In this document: piece by piece, positions 22,053 to 33,683 of the stretch
How positions within the stretch are numbered: position 1 is the stretch's first letter
How the letters are laid out: each line of letters starts with the position of its first letter
Origin: Strobilurus pachycystidiatus
Taxonomy: Eukaryota; Basidiomycota; Agaricomycetes; Agaricales; Physalacriaceae
Direction of reading: 5' to 3'
Assembly: GCA_019915135.1 (NCBI GenBank)
Contig: JAHLMK010000001.1
Span: 2,852,001-2,916,000 of the forward strand
DNA length: 64,000 nucleotides
Translations under genes and position numbers: made by a program
The notes under the pieces: model-generated
Database searches by the model: none
The model's input: the letters and a program-made list of their open reading frames with translations, nothing else
What the model was told of the DNA's origin: nothing

Positions 22053-23229
22053 CTACTGAATTATCAGTTTTCTGTATAATAACGCAAACACCAAGACGAC
22101 AAGGCAACAGATAACGGTGTCAAGGATGAGTGGTGGACGCGAAGACGGAGTTGCCAAGCTCTCCATCGGTTGCTGACGCGGTAGAGCAATAGGAGAGGGT
22201 TCGTTGGTTGGCAACGGTGTAGCAGGATCTTCCGATTCCACCACTCCAACAACAGGAGCTGAAGGGGTGGGGGGCCGAAGAGAAGCCTCGGGCTCCTCGA
22301 CGACGTCGGGCTCTTGAGAGGAGGAAGGTTCAAGAGGAGCCTCTAACGCTTCTGGTGCGGGTGCGTGCGAGCTCTCAGAGGGCGATGGATCGGGTAATAT
22401 TTCAAGATTAGACTTCTCGCAATGTGGACACACCCATTGTCTTGAGCTATATAATGGGATTGAGTTTCGTGATCAGAGCGAGTTATGATGGGAACGCACA
22501 GTTGCGCTAATCGTCTCCTTTCTGATGGAGGGTTCTCGATAGAGCCAACACCCGCGGCCGCCTGTCCCTTGAGGGGAAAGAATCCTTGGAGTCCAATAAT
22601 TGCTGAATAGAGATCTTAGCACAGCGCCACATGTATCGACGATGACTGACCAGTCCGCACACCCCACGCGGGTTGCCACAGTTCCTCGTGATCTACGACA
22701 TGTCAGTTGTTGTCAATACAAGAGTATAAAGAGCGATACAGTTAGTAAAACTGATGCATATCTGGAATGAATGTACTGAGAACAATGTGACATGTTCATA
22801 GAGAGAGGTAGTACCTTGGTGTTCAACTCGAAGCGGCCGTTGGGTGTCAATAACATGAGAGACGGAGGTCGGAATGGGTACTCTGCGGGTAGCAGAATGC
22901 GGAGATGATAGAGCCCGCCCTCGAATTCTGTTCCTGAAGGTCCACGAAGTGTACAATGCCATTCCTCGAGAGTAGATAAGTGAAATCGTTCATTGTTATG
23001 GTTCCGCGACCTACAAAGATATCATCCTGGTGCCTGCGTTAGCAAAGAAGCATGAAGACACGGATGTTTCGCACCTCTAGAGGCCATGCCGCATAGTCTG
23101 TGGATGGATCATTGGCAAGTTCGCGGGCTTCCTGCATGATGCGCTTTACAGCTGGAGGAGATATGGATAAGTATTGAGATGTGGGGAAGAATTGGACTTA
23201 CCTGAATTGTTCTTGTTGAGATCAGGCAT
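22053..23229 (-). CDS. Tail-anchored ubiquitin-conjugating enzyme, UBE2J/Ubc6 type
   Basis: This ER-anchored E2 serves ER-associated degradation. Eight exons (23202-23229, 23075-23151, 23015-23026, 22815-22964, 22740-22761, 22651-22692, 22500-22602, 22053-22446) give 275 residues. The start NNSAVKRIMQEARELANDP and the block FEGGLYHLRILLPAEYPFRP are UBE2J hallmarks. The catalytic cysteine is Cys91 in TKICISF, and WQPAWGVRTAI follows. A proline/serine/glutamate linker leads to a C-terminal hydrophobic anchor (DTVICCLVVLVFALLY) ending RKLIIQ. Exon 3 has only 12 bases and exon 5 only 22. It is divergent from MRP10 with 166 bases between starts. Confidence 0.92.
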
Positions 23230-23395
23230 TGCTTACTGTCCAGGTGAATCGGTGAACAAGCGGCGCTATATGTCTGTTATGGTTTCTGTTCAAGGGTACA
23301 TACGTGATGTAACGTGGCGATCGGCGCTCGGAACGATGATCCGGACCCCGAATTCAGCTTTTTCGCGTGGTCAGCGAACTCTGTCATTGAGCATC

Positions 23396-23736
23396 ATGGT
23401 GCACATTAAAGAGCTCAAAGTTCGTCCAACAAAACGTGCGGCACACACTCTCCTGACTCCTTCTTCTCACTGACTCTTGATACAGGAAGTCAGGATGGCA
23501 TGTGCGGCCTCCAGCTCACAGCGATGCTTGGCTGCTGGTCTGCCTCGAAAGACCTGCACTCTATTGGACCGTGTCGAGCGGCCGCCGAGGCCCTGCTGAG
23601 CTGTATGCGGAATACGGTAAGTCACCTAATTCTTCAGCGCATGGGCCAGAGTTCATTGTCTATCCAGCCACCTCAAAGAAAGAGTCACCGACCAGCTATC
23701 AACTACCATTTAGCGCGTCTTAACAAGCGGATGTAA
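23396..23736 (+). CDS. MRP10: Mitochondrial small-subunit protein mS37 (MRP10)
   Basis: Three exons (23396-23435, 23486-23616, 23668-23736) give 79 residues. The twin CX9C motif is intact: Cys20-Cys30 (CGLQLTAMLGC) and Cys43-Cys53 (CRAAAEALLSC), the signature of intermembrane-space/Mia40-route CHCH proteins. LHSIGPC and the ending INYHLARLNKRM match MRP10. It is basic at the N-terminus, as expected of a ribosomal protein. The gene is too short to stand out as a single frame. Confidence 0.9.
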
Positions 23737-23924
23737 CCATTATCGATATCTAGACATTATCCGTACTTGTACGTGTCAAGTCATCCGGATACTGGCCATA
23801 CGGGAACCAGTATAAACAGAGCGTGTCTTCACCCCACATGACCCGGAACGATAATAAACCACGGTCTATTGATGGTCTCCCCAAAGCGCTTAACTTACCT
23901 CTCAGGATCAACTCCCTCTTTCCC

Positions 23925-25047
23925 ATGCAGCTTTCGGAACGGGTTGGTATCTTCTGGGACTGGGGTGTGTGTACTGTGTATCCTTTTCCGGACCCGTCTT
24001 GACTATTCTTCTGCAGAGAATTGTCGCGGTTCAAATACCGTACGAGGGTACAGTCTAGCCAGCAATATAAGAAATTGCGTCGGAAAATACGGACCTATCA
24101 AGCTGTTTAAAGCATATCTTGATCTCTCGAACCCGTCCGCTCAGAGTTCGGCCAGTAGTCGCCAGCGCTCAGAGTTGCAACTTTCTGGCGTTTCTCTGAC
24201 TGATACACCTCATAACGGCCGCAAAGATGTCGCTGATACAATGATTATTGGTTCGGACTCCCACTGCCATTCCGGTCGCGACTATTCTCATCTCACTATA
24301 GTGGACATGATTTTCTTCGCCATGGAAGGTTCACCCTCCTCCACTACTATTGTACTGCTGTCTGGAGATCGGGACTATGCCTACGCGGTTGCCAGTCTTC
24401 GATTACGCCACTACCAAGTCATCGTAATCTCTCCTACTACGCCACACACTAGTCTCACCGCTCACGCGTCGGTCACCATGGATTGGGCGACAATCATGGA
24501 GAATGTTATTTATGTCGACGAGTCTGATGCCTCTCTGAAGAGGCCAGATCCGCTCACTTCTACTTCTCAAGTCTCTCTGCCATCCCAAACATCATCTGCA
24601 ACGGGCACTTCCCAGAGATTCGGCTCTTGCTACAGCACGCCAACGACATCCCCCGTCATTACCGATGCTTATCGTCGCAGCCTGCCATCCACTCCTACCC
24701 GGACGCCGCCCGTTTTCAAACCGGACATCTCTCATACCGTTCCCACGGCGCAGACCGGACTGCATATAACCTCTCCTCCTTACCCACGCCCTGATAGCCA
24801 GGAACGCTTTGCCACACTTGTCCAAGCTCTAAACATATTTCGAAAGGACGGAATTCACAAACCTTTGCGGTCTCGTGTATGCACGGAGCTTCTTAAGCTC
24901 GATCCTTCGGTCTTCAAGAAAGCGGACACCCCGAAGTTTGCGCAGTATGCCAGCCTCGCGGCACAGATTGGAGTGGTCGAGCTCGGGGGCGATGGTGGAC
25001 ATGCGTGGATAGCTTTGCGGCCTGAATGGATCCGTCAGATTGAATGA
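23925..25047 (+). CDS. NYN-domain (PIN-like nuclease) protein
   Basis: Three exons (23925-23964, 24017-24250, 24302-25047) give 339 residues. The N-terminus reads VGIFWDWENC, the first acidic strand of limkain/MARF1-type NYN domains; later acidic residues are in DVADTMIIVDMIF and LLSGDRDYAYAV, completing the PIN-like catalytic set. After a serine/threonine/proline linker, a C-terminal module (residues about 255-339: FATLVQALNIFRKDGIHKPL, KFAQYASLAAQIGVVELGGD, WIAL) resembles the small winged-helix/LOTUS-like domain that accompanies fungal NYN proteins. The role is probably RNA cleavage or binding; the target is unknown. The second intron (51 bases) has no stop in frame, so retention is possible. 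Confidence 0.85.
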
Positions 25048-25304
25048 TGGAGAGGTAAGTAGATTTCACACAGACAAACATCTATGCGAATTTCTCATCC
25101 TCTCAAAAGTAGCGCTTGGAGTGTACTCTTGGAATGTGATGTATCTCTCACGTCAATGCATTCAAAGAATGGGACCCGTTGCTCGCGTGAATCATAGTTC
25201 TTCCACGGTGTGAACTGTGTACACCACTGCGAATAAAAGTGTCATGTCTCCCCTTCATCATTCTGGTTGCCTTACTTCACGGACCTCATCTTCATCTGAG
25301 CAAG

Positions 25305-26871
25305 ATGCGCGTTCCATCCATCGCTCTCCTTCCATTACTGTTTTTGTACGTAACCGCAACTCATGATTTGGTCCAGCGGGACGCGGCATGCGGACCATAT
25401 CTCTGCGTCAATTCGATGGTGAAGCACAACGGGAACCCAGTCTGTGAGCTATTCAAACGGAGCTCCTTTCATAGCTCGCGCTCACAATATCTGGGAATCA
25501 CCAGTCGAGATGGTTTTCCGGCATGGGCCTGTAGGATGGGCCGCTCTGTTAGTCTTCCGTCGATGAATTTACATTTCGATTCACATCCGCCCTTCCAGCG
25601 GATTCGGACGTCGCATGACTGACAGTCATATGATTATCTTGTGGCGCAACGAGGACAACACTACGACGATATCTCAGCGCTACGCCACCGGTCATACCGA
25701 GCCACAACTTGTGGCGTTCCCCCCTCAAATTGCTGAATGGCGCGAGCCTACTTCCATTGTACGTATCGCTGCATGTTGTGTGTACGCCCACGTAGAAGCA
25801 CCACCTGGCTGACATTCAACTAAGATCAAAACGAAAGCTCAAAGGGTCAAAGCTACAGACGATGCGATATTCTCTTTTGAGCTTCTTCCGGGGCCGCATG
25901 GAGACGTATACAATACGTCGCACTGCTTGTGGGCATATGGTAAGACGCGACCTGATACCTCCGATCCTGGCGCCACTCTCGTCGTCCACTACGTTGCTGG
26001 AATGTTCCGACTCAATGCATCAGACGCGCTGGAGAATCCCGAAGAGCTGGTCGAGGAACCGACAACGTTGGCCAAGACCACGTCTTCACACGAGAGAATA
26101 GTCCTGGTTCACGGCACCCTTCTTTCCCTGGGATTCTTGGTCATCCTCCCAGCCGGAGCTCTTGTTGCACGCTTCGCCAGGTCTTTCACGCCGAAGTGGT
26201 TCATTGTCCACAATACCCTAAACTACCTCGTCGCTCTTCCGGTCATTCTTGTCGGGTGGATATTCGGTCCAGTCGCAGTCATGGATGCCGAAGCGTACCA
26301 TTTCATGAATACTCATCAGGTCAGACAAACCATTTTCAGAAGTCGCCTACTTGACGACCTCTGCAGATCGGCGGAATCGTTATGCTATTCCTCTATTTCG
26401 CTCAGCTATCGCTCGGGAAGTACATACACGCACGGAAAGCACAAGGGCTGTCGACTGTGGCGCATCCTCCGTCAAACATTATACACGCGGGCTTCGGGAT
26501 TATTCTTTTGATCCTTGCCTATTTACAGGCAAGTAATTGATCCTTGCCTGTCTAATTACAGGATTGAACTATCGTCCTCCCCTCCCTCCCTGTAGATTCG
26601 AAGCGGTCTAAATGAATGGTACACGCACTCTGATGGGACCGGGGCAACTCTTCGCTTCTGGACCAACTTGATCACAATTTGGTCGATTGTAAGTCTCAAA
26701 AGATGCCATTTTCCTTTTTTTTCATGACAGTTCCCGAAGGCGATGATGTCCATTTACCTGAGTGGTCTTCTCCTGTTACGTCTACAATGTCAACAAGAGC
26801 ATCAAGCCGACGGTCTCTATCGTTCACTGAGAGGCGATTCAGAGTACGCTCTAATTGAAGAGGACATGTAG
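25305..26871 (+). CDS. DOMON-cytochrome b561 membrane protein
   Basis: Seven exons (25305-25443, 25505-25547, 25599-25758, 25825-26319, 26367-26528, 26596-26688, 26731-26871) give 410 residues. A signal peptide (VPSIALLPLLFLYVTATHD) leads into a DOMON domain like the haem domain of cellobiose dehydrogenase (CGPYLCVNSM, VGWAALGFGRRMTDSHMIILW). The membrane part has b561 helices with histidines in VLVHGTLLSLGFLVILPAG, VHNTLNYL, FMNTHQIGGIVM and IIHAGFGIILLIL. Such proteins move electrons across membranes, possibly at the cell surface for redox chemistry during wood or litter decay; that is inference. The intron after exon 5 begins with GC. Confidence 0.9.
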
Positions 26872-27906
26872 TACTTGCTGTAAGCGACATAAGTATTAGA
26901 GGTGTTTGGGCTGTATAGTACATGTATAACAACTGTGCAATTCTCCGGCGAGCAATAAGACAGTGAGAGTTTGGGTGCAGTCATCCAGGATAATCTGTTA
27001 TGTAGCTCAAATTCTCTCCTTTCCCTAGTACTGGCAGCGAGTGGTCAGTTGCATCCTACATCATCATCATGCATTACGGAGAAACCGTCAGGTGTTGAAT
27101 TGTCGTCTTTATTGGGATATCGTGCGAGCGATTCGGTACGTACCGTAGCTATAACAGACCGTTCTGTGTTCGCCAAGGGCTAGATGCACGTTGGAATATG
27201 TCTATCTATCCAATCCTGAAATTGATTTTCGGAACATTTGATAGGCTGCGACGTGTGGCCATAGCCGACAATCCGCCGCAGTTGGTAGCGGAAGACTGAA
27301 GGACAGGCTCCGTAGATTCGATTCAAGAGAAGGATCAGTGCTATGCCCGAGGGAGGGAGGCTGGAGGATTTTGGCACGATACGAAGATGTCCCTTGGTAG
27401 CAACTCAACAAGAGGCCATTGCAGCAACTTGGAACATCAATTACAGTGGAGTCGCGAACCGATCCTGCTGCTGCGCAGCTTCGCAGACTCACGCAGAGGC
27501 GCGCCGCAAGTTCAGCGGAATCGGCACCTTCCGGAATGCATCCGAAAAAAGATTGTCGCAGTCCTTTCTTGCATCGCATATGATTTAGATGGGGTTTGAG
27601 GATGGATAGAAAGCTGTGCTTAGGCAGCACACGGGGGAAAGTAGACGTAGAACCAGATTTAGACAGAGAGGAAAGAGCATCTAGTAGTTCGGGGCCCTTA
27701 CCGACACAGGCAGCAATAGGCAAAGTCTGGGCAAAGATAAGTTACTGGTCGCAGGTCGGGGAGATCGGCGTCCTGCATCAAGCGAAGAGTTCGGGTCCGC
27801 GGGCCGGCTACCCAGAGCCCACAACGTGTGACTGCGTGACGCCGACACAGTGCTGCGCACCAAGCTCTGGGGGCTTCGCTGTGCATTCACTCTCATTTTT
27901 ACCACC
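26872..27906. other. Intergenic region, 1.0 kb
   Basis: This lies between the b561 gene and the SMG6-like gene, both on the plus strand. A minus-strand frame of 173 codons (27202-27723) is present but has no recognisable motif and no clear start context. The right end is GC-rich promoter-like sequence. I see no RNA gene or repeat. Confidence 0.4.
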
Positions 27907-30900
27907 ATGCATCTTGAGCTTGACCAGCCCGCCCTCCAAGAGCTGCAGCGGCCCTCACGCAAGGGCAAAGAACGCGATCTCATGCATCGGGACTCCTCCA
28001 GGGACCTCCAGCCGACAGATCTGGACGAGAAACTGATAGCTCTGCGTCGCCGGACTGCAGTGTGCGCGCCCACTTTGCCTTTTCCCGCTGCTGTCCTAAC
28101 TATTCCGGCAGTCCCCCGAAGCCCAGAGACAGGCCAGACCGCCCTGTACCGCCTCCCCCACCTCCGCCTGCTCGCGCAGAAAGATCTCCCAAACCCGCCC
28201 CTCAGGCATTCTCTAGACCGACGGCTTCTCCAAGACGAGCGAATATGTCCCCACAGGTGGTAGTTTCGCGTCCACCCCAGGAGGCCGATCCAGATGACTT
28301 TTCCCGCCGCCTGAAGATCTCCTCCTCTCCCTCTCCGCGGCTCGCCCAGCAGTCTTCGAAGCAAGGACACAAACTATTCGATCCTGAACGAGACCCTATC
28401 CCGACACTTCGGCGCACGGCAGAGCCAGAATCCATGGCCGACGCCACAAGTACCCGCAGCGGACCCACGCGAGAGACGACAAGACAACTTTTCAATCATC
28501 GCAAAGATGATCCTGTCCGCTTCTCTGTTCTTTCTCGGCCGCAGGGCAGGCCAACTCCTACTCCCAAGTCCTCTGGCGACTACATTTCCGCATCCTCCGC
28601 ATCATCCTACGCACCCTCCCAGGCGTCCTCCAGTTTCACTTTATCATCGACCACCGATGGTTCCTCAGCCTCCTCTGCACTCTTTGAAGGGCAGAAAAAA
28701 TCCGATGATGGCGGAGGCAACGTTTTTGCTGCGCAGCTAAAAAAGCTCTATCGAAATATCACCAGTCTTGAATCCAAGGTCAAACAAGACGACGGGGACG
28801 ATGGCGACGACACTAGTCGCGTCATTCTGAAAGGCAAGGAGCAGGAGGACGAGGAGGCTCAGATTGAGAAGTGGAAAAAACGTCTTGAAGATCATAAAAG
28901 GTTTGCTATTTCCATCCGTATCTCAATCCGGCACTGACGGATCCACAGTCTGGTCGAGAACATCCACAATCTCCTCGAAATTTCTCTTGCTCCCAGTGTT
29001 CCAGCATCGCTTCGAAATATACCTACAAAATACAACATTATAGTTCGTCTGTGGACCTACGGCTTCCACAAACTACTAGAGTCTCTCCGCCGGGCCTCAT
29101 TTGCTTCGCCTCTTGCTCTCGAGCATCTCCAGGACTTCATTTACTACGCCTACACTTTCTACACTGGACTTTTGGAAGAGCCAAACCTGGTCACCTTCAA
29201 GAGTGGCTGGTTGGAAGCTCTCGGCGATCTGGCGCGTTATAGGATGGCGGTAGCCGCCATGTTCACTGGGACCGGCGGCGGCGGCGGTCCCCTCACTTCT
29301 GAGAACGTCTCCGAGGTGCTCATGAACACTGAGTCTGGCTCGTCCCTCACGGTCCCTGTGGCCGCGGAGGCGAAGTCCATCAGTGATGCACCTGCGGCGC
29401 GTATCGATGATTCCCCTTCGCCGAGTGTTGGACTGGCTGCGGCGCGGTTATTAGAGATCGAGCCGGATCAAGAACGCTGGCGGGGTATTGCGCGGGATTG
29501 GTACGGCGCTGGCTTAACCGACCAACCTGGAACCGGAAAGTTGCACCACCACCTGGGCCTATTGAGCCGAGATGCGGATGGGGAGGAGCTACGTGGAATA
29601 TATCATTTCGTGAAGAGGTGCGAGACTTTTGCCTAAAGCTGATGTACATTTCTGACAGCAATCTCGCAGTCTGACCACGTTGCATCCATTCGTGACTTCG
29701 CGCGAATCAGTCCTCCCCATATGGTCTCAGGCGTCTCAAGCGCGGCGTTCACATCCCGACACCAAGGTGCCCGATCTATTCGTTCTCCTACATGGGATGC
29801 TCTTCACAAATATCGAGTTGGATTCTTTCCAACCCACAATGGCACGCTTCTTGGAGAGACTTGAGATCGAAGGCGCTGAGGACCGCGAATGGATTATGAT
29901 GGCCGTTGTCAACATCGGGTCCATAATGGAGTACGGGAAACCAACAGGTGTCCTCAAAAGACTCGGAGCCGTTGGCACTCGCGATCCTGGATCGGCAGCT
30001 GCCATGCGCGTCATGGCTAAACGCGATCTTTTTGCCGACGACAAGATGGACGTCGACGAACCCAGTAGCAGTACCTCGGCAATGAATATGGAAACCGACG
30101 ATCTCCCAATGGCCTTCACCCTCGCCATGCAACTCACCTTCACCATGCTCTCTTCTGTCCTGTGCAATCCTACCCGAAAAGCCTCGCCCTATGCCCGCTC
30201 AACCATCAATCCTTACCTCACCGTCATACTCACATTCCTTTCCACCATTCTCAAACATGCCGGAGCAAAACAAGTTCTTGAGCGGAACATACCTTGGGAG
30301 GCACTGGCAAAGTTCTTCACCATGGTTCCTCGGGCTATCATGGCTTCACAACGTCTCGACGCTGTTATGCCTCGAGACCACAAACGATGGGACATGATCA
30401 CTCAGGGCTGCGCACCCCCACTTCCCGAGGACTGGTGTCTGCGTGGTATGGAGTGGGTTGGTCGTAAGATCTACGAGCGCGGCTACTGGAAGAGCGGCGC
30501 CGAGAAGAAGATAGAGCTTGAGGTCCTGGACAACACCGAGGCTGAAGACATGACGGACGGGCGTATCGAGGACGACGACGACGACGATGGTGAAGGTGGT
30601 AACATCGGTAAACGTTGGATTCGTATCGTGCGATGTGGAATCGAGATTGCCGAAGTGGTTGATGGATTCTCGTGGACCGAAGGAAGCCGACGGTGGGACG
30701 TTGTAGGCACGCTGGCCGACAAGGTTCAGACATGGAAAGAGGAGGATGCTATCGAGAAGGAGCGTGAGGAACGGCGTCGCATGGGTACACGATGGATCGA
30801 CGATTCTATGGACGTTGATGAAGATGCCATGGATGTCGAGGACAGCGACAGTGACGACGAGAATGATACTGAAGACGTCAAGGAGCTGAAGGTTTGTTTC

Positions 30901-31631
30901 TTCTATCTCTTGCAAATAGCCTCGACTCAAGTATCTTTAGGCACGGAGAAGGTATCTCCAAAGTCTCCTCAAGTCATCCCAGCACGCTCCGGCAGCAAGC
31001 CCTTCGTCGACGCGCCGGTCGAGGAAGAACCTTGACACGCGACCCCCTCTCCCCATCCAACCCGGTTATACGGTCCTCATCGTCGACACCAACATTCTGC
31101 TTTCCTCCCTATCCATGTTTGCATCCGTCGTGGAAAGCCTTCGCTGGACAATCGTTGTACCACTACCTGTCGTCATGGAGCTTGACGGTATTTCCCAGAA
31201 CACCGCACAACTGGGTGATGCCGCGAAGAGTGCGATGGCATATCTCTCTTCCCATATTCGATCCCACTCGACATCTCTCAAAGTTCAAACGTCGAAAGGA
31301 AATTACCTCTCGTCGCTCAATGTGCGAACGGAAGAGGTTGACTTCTCCTCTGGTATGGCCGAGCGAAGCATGGACGATCTCATTCTCAAAGCTGCCATAT
31401 GGCACGATGAGCACTGGGTTGACCGCAGTGCTTTCTTGCAGAGCAATTCGATGACAATCGCCAATCCAGTGAAGGTTGTCCTGCTCACTTTGGATCGCAA
31501 CTGTATGTATATCATCTTCCACCATCATTCATTGTCTTACATATATCTTTGCAGTGCGCCTCAAAGCTCGTTCGCGTCAACTGCCAGCTGCTGGCGAAAA
31601 GGATATTGCATCCATCTTGACGGCACCTTAA
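27907..31631 (+). CDS. SMG6/EST1-like protein with PIN domain
   Basis: Six exons (27907-28061, 28112-28900, 28949-29617, 29670-30891, 30941-31502, 31555-31631) give 1,157 residues. A disordered proline/serine-rich N-terminus (to about 260) precedes the EST1/14-3-3-like helical region (KLYRNITSLESKV, IIVRLWTYGFHKLLESLRRA, LQDFIYYAYTFYTGLLE, HHHLGLLSRD). An acidic linker then leads to a C-terminal PIN domain: LIVDTNILLSSL, VVMELDG and VVLLTLDRNLRLKAR supply the acidic residues. SMG6 cleaves nonsense-containing mRNA; EST1 relatives also bind telomerase. Which role this one plays cannot be seen, but the PIN domain favours the mRNA-decay type. Confidence 0.9.
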
Positions 31632-32020
31632 AACGACGCAATCGACATAGAGTACAAGCTTCATCGACTCTTCGACGGTCCCGTCCGGCCCCATGTCGGT
31701 TGCATCGCTTTGTGATTGCGAAGAGGACTCTCCATTACAAACACTGGTCTCTCTGCACCGCGACATGGTGTTGACGACGGACATTCTCATACCCAACATC
31801 GCTATACCGTTCATCTGTTCTGATTGATTTTCTCTTGCATTATTTATTCCTATCTGTAACTATCCTTCGTCAAGTTCTGGGCTCAATGTGTACTTCGGGA
31901 TTTCTTTGGTAGTACTGTAACAGTGTAGTAAAAGATACTATGTATTCCGACTGTCATTTGACGTACTCTTGTGACATCAAGGCTCCCGTTTCCTCTCTGA
32001 CTCTGTGCTTGCTTTGAAGT
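31632..32020. other. Downstream region of the SMG6-like gene
   Basis: AT-rich sequence with no coding frame of note, presumably 3' untranslated and spacer sequence. It ends at the left target-site duplication of the LINE insertion. Confidence 0.5.
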
Positions 32021-32035
32021 GCCACTATAGTTTGT
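32021..32035 (+). repeat. Target-site duplication, left copy
   Basis: GCCACTATAGTTTGT, identical to 33669-33683. It abuts the 26-base T run, which is the poly(A) tail of the minus-strand element. Confidence 0.95.
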
Positions 32036-32061
32036 TTTTTTTTTTTTTTTTTTTTTTTTTT
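32036..32061 (-). repeat. LINE poly(A) tail (26 T on plus strand)
   Basis: An uninterrupted run of 26 T sits between the left target-site duplication and the element body. Confidence 0.95.
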
Positions 32062-32332
32062 GGTGGACGTGGATTGATATTCTCAGCGATAAGGTATGTA
32101 CGATGGTCTGTACATACGACGACTCTGTCGATCCTTTGAATAACACGTAGTGTGCTAGGAATCTCGACCTAGCTAAGTTTTGAGCACCCCGAGGAAATGC
32201 ATTACGCACTCCAAGTGTGGGACTCGGCATCGTGAACCAACAACCCAAAGAAAGAAAGAAAGAAGAAGCATAGAGCATAAGCATAGTAACATAGATATAA
32301 AGAAAAACAAACGAAAAAAAAAAAACCCTCCC

Positions 32333-33668
32333 TCACGATGCCATACCCACTAAAACCCCGGACTCCCCGATCCAATCATCAGGGAGATTTTTCTCATTGT
32401 AGAGTACGCCGCCCCATGTGAGGTACACGACGCTCTCGGGCACCTTTTTCTTCCCAGTGCTCCGAGTGGCCAGTCTCTGATCCGTACTTATTCTGCCGTT
32501 GATCGCGGCTCTAAGGCGGTTAACGATTTCTCTCTTCGACGCTGGCTCGCCGTCGTTCTCTCTCTGGATTACTCTCTCGTTCCTGAGCTTCCAGATCAGA
32601 TGTGCTGCTTCCGACACTAGGATCCTGAAAAGCCTTGTCGCTCCTGCCTGCTCGTTTCCGTCATTATCTTTCAGTTTGGCCAGTGCACATGAAACCACGG
32701 ATCCTATTGATAGTTGGGGGAATGGTACGTCCTTCTTGCCTTTCCAGATTTTGCCGATGGTTTTCCAGACTGTCTTCTGACCTGGTGCATCGCATTCTAG
32801 AAGGATATGTTCCATGGATTCCGTTTCATTGCAATGCGCGCATATCGCCCGGTGTTCAACTGATGATTTTCCTTCCCACCAGTCCCCGACCTTGTAGGCG
32901 TCATGCATAGTCATCCACATGAAGTGTCGCACTTGGATGGAGAAGTCTTTATGCCCTGTCGCCTTCCAGAGGCTCCAGTCTGATGGGAGTCTGCTGGACA
33001 TGCTTTTCGTCGCATGTCGTGCTCGGTCGAGCATTCTAATTGTGCGCGCTCTATTTATCTGTCGCTTGTACGTTTCACTCTTGCTCTTCTTGCCTCTCGC
33101 TATCTTGATTGCTTGGTACGCTAGTGATTGTGTTATCTTGGACAGTTTTGCGCCTCTCAAGTTATACACTTCCGGGATTGTTAAGTTCAGTCGGTCAGCC
33201 TGCTCCTTTTCGATCCCTTCTGTTGCAAGGCTATCTACGCCTTCGTTTCCCTCGTTTCCTGAGTGTCCCTTTACCCATCTGAAGGAGGTCTCCGCTTCGC
33301 GCTCACGTAGTCGCGAGATGAGTGTCTTTGTTACTTTTGCATCTGGTCTCCCGATGAACCCTGTGTCTTCCCAGCTCTGTCTGTGTTTTGTCATTCCGTC
33401 GATGACGTGTTTTGAGTCACTGACAATTCTCATAGGTACTGTTGAGTATCCAACTTCGGCTGCTCTTGTACTGCCGTATATCTCCGCTACCTGATTCGAC
33501 TGTGTAATCTCACTTGGTATCTTGATCGCTTCGTTTCTTTCGTCGTCCGCTCCGAACCAGACTCCTGCTCCTGCAGTTGCGTCCGCGTCGCCATTGTTTA
33601 TGCAGCCTCCGTCTGTGTAGACGTCCTCGCTCTCTGGGAGCCGATCATCAAACCCGTTCTCTGACGGG
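32333..33668 (-). pseudogene. LINE ORF2 fragment: RNase H and zinc knuckle
   Basis: The frame is open from the truncated 5' end to the TGA at 32333, about 445 codons, without an ATG of its own at the start. RNase H residues are intact: Asp in VYTDGGCINNG, Glu in AEIYGSTRAAE, Asp in IVSDSKHVI, and the His/Asp of VKGHSGNEGNEGVDSLA. A zinc knuckle follows (ICAHCNETESMEHILLEC), as in the zf-RVT region behind fungal LINE RNase H domains. As a fragment it should not mobilise itself. It is not known whether it is transcribed. Confidence 0.9.
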
Positions 33669-33683
33669 GCCACTATAGTTTGT
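33669..33683 (+). repeat. Target-site duplication, right copy
   Basis: GCCACTATAGTTTGT, identical to 32021-32035, marking the 5' end of the LINE fragment. Confidence 0.95.

Larger units (their letters stand above)
32036..33668 (-). mobile_element. 5'-truncated LINE (non-LTR) insertion
   Basis: The 1,633-base insertion is bounded by perfect 15-base direct repeats, has a poly(A) tail on its own strand (T run at 32036-32061 on plus), a 3' untranslated region (32062-32332) and the C-terminal part of a LINE ORF2 with an RNase H domain. There is no reverse transcriptase or endonuclease, so it is a 5' truncation as produced by target-primed reverse transcription. The intact reading frame and perfect duplication mark it as young. 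Parent full-length copies should exist elsewhere in the genome. Confidence 0.93.

Noticed and set aside
27202..27723. 173-codon minus-strand frame between b561 and SMG6-like genes
   Set aside because: No domain, no conserved composition and no good start context; cysteine/serine-rich translation looks like a chance frame in GC-rich promoter sequence.
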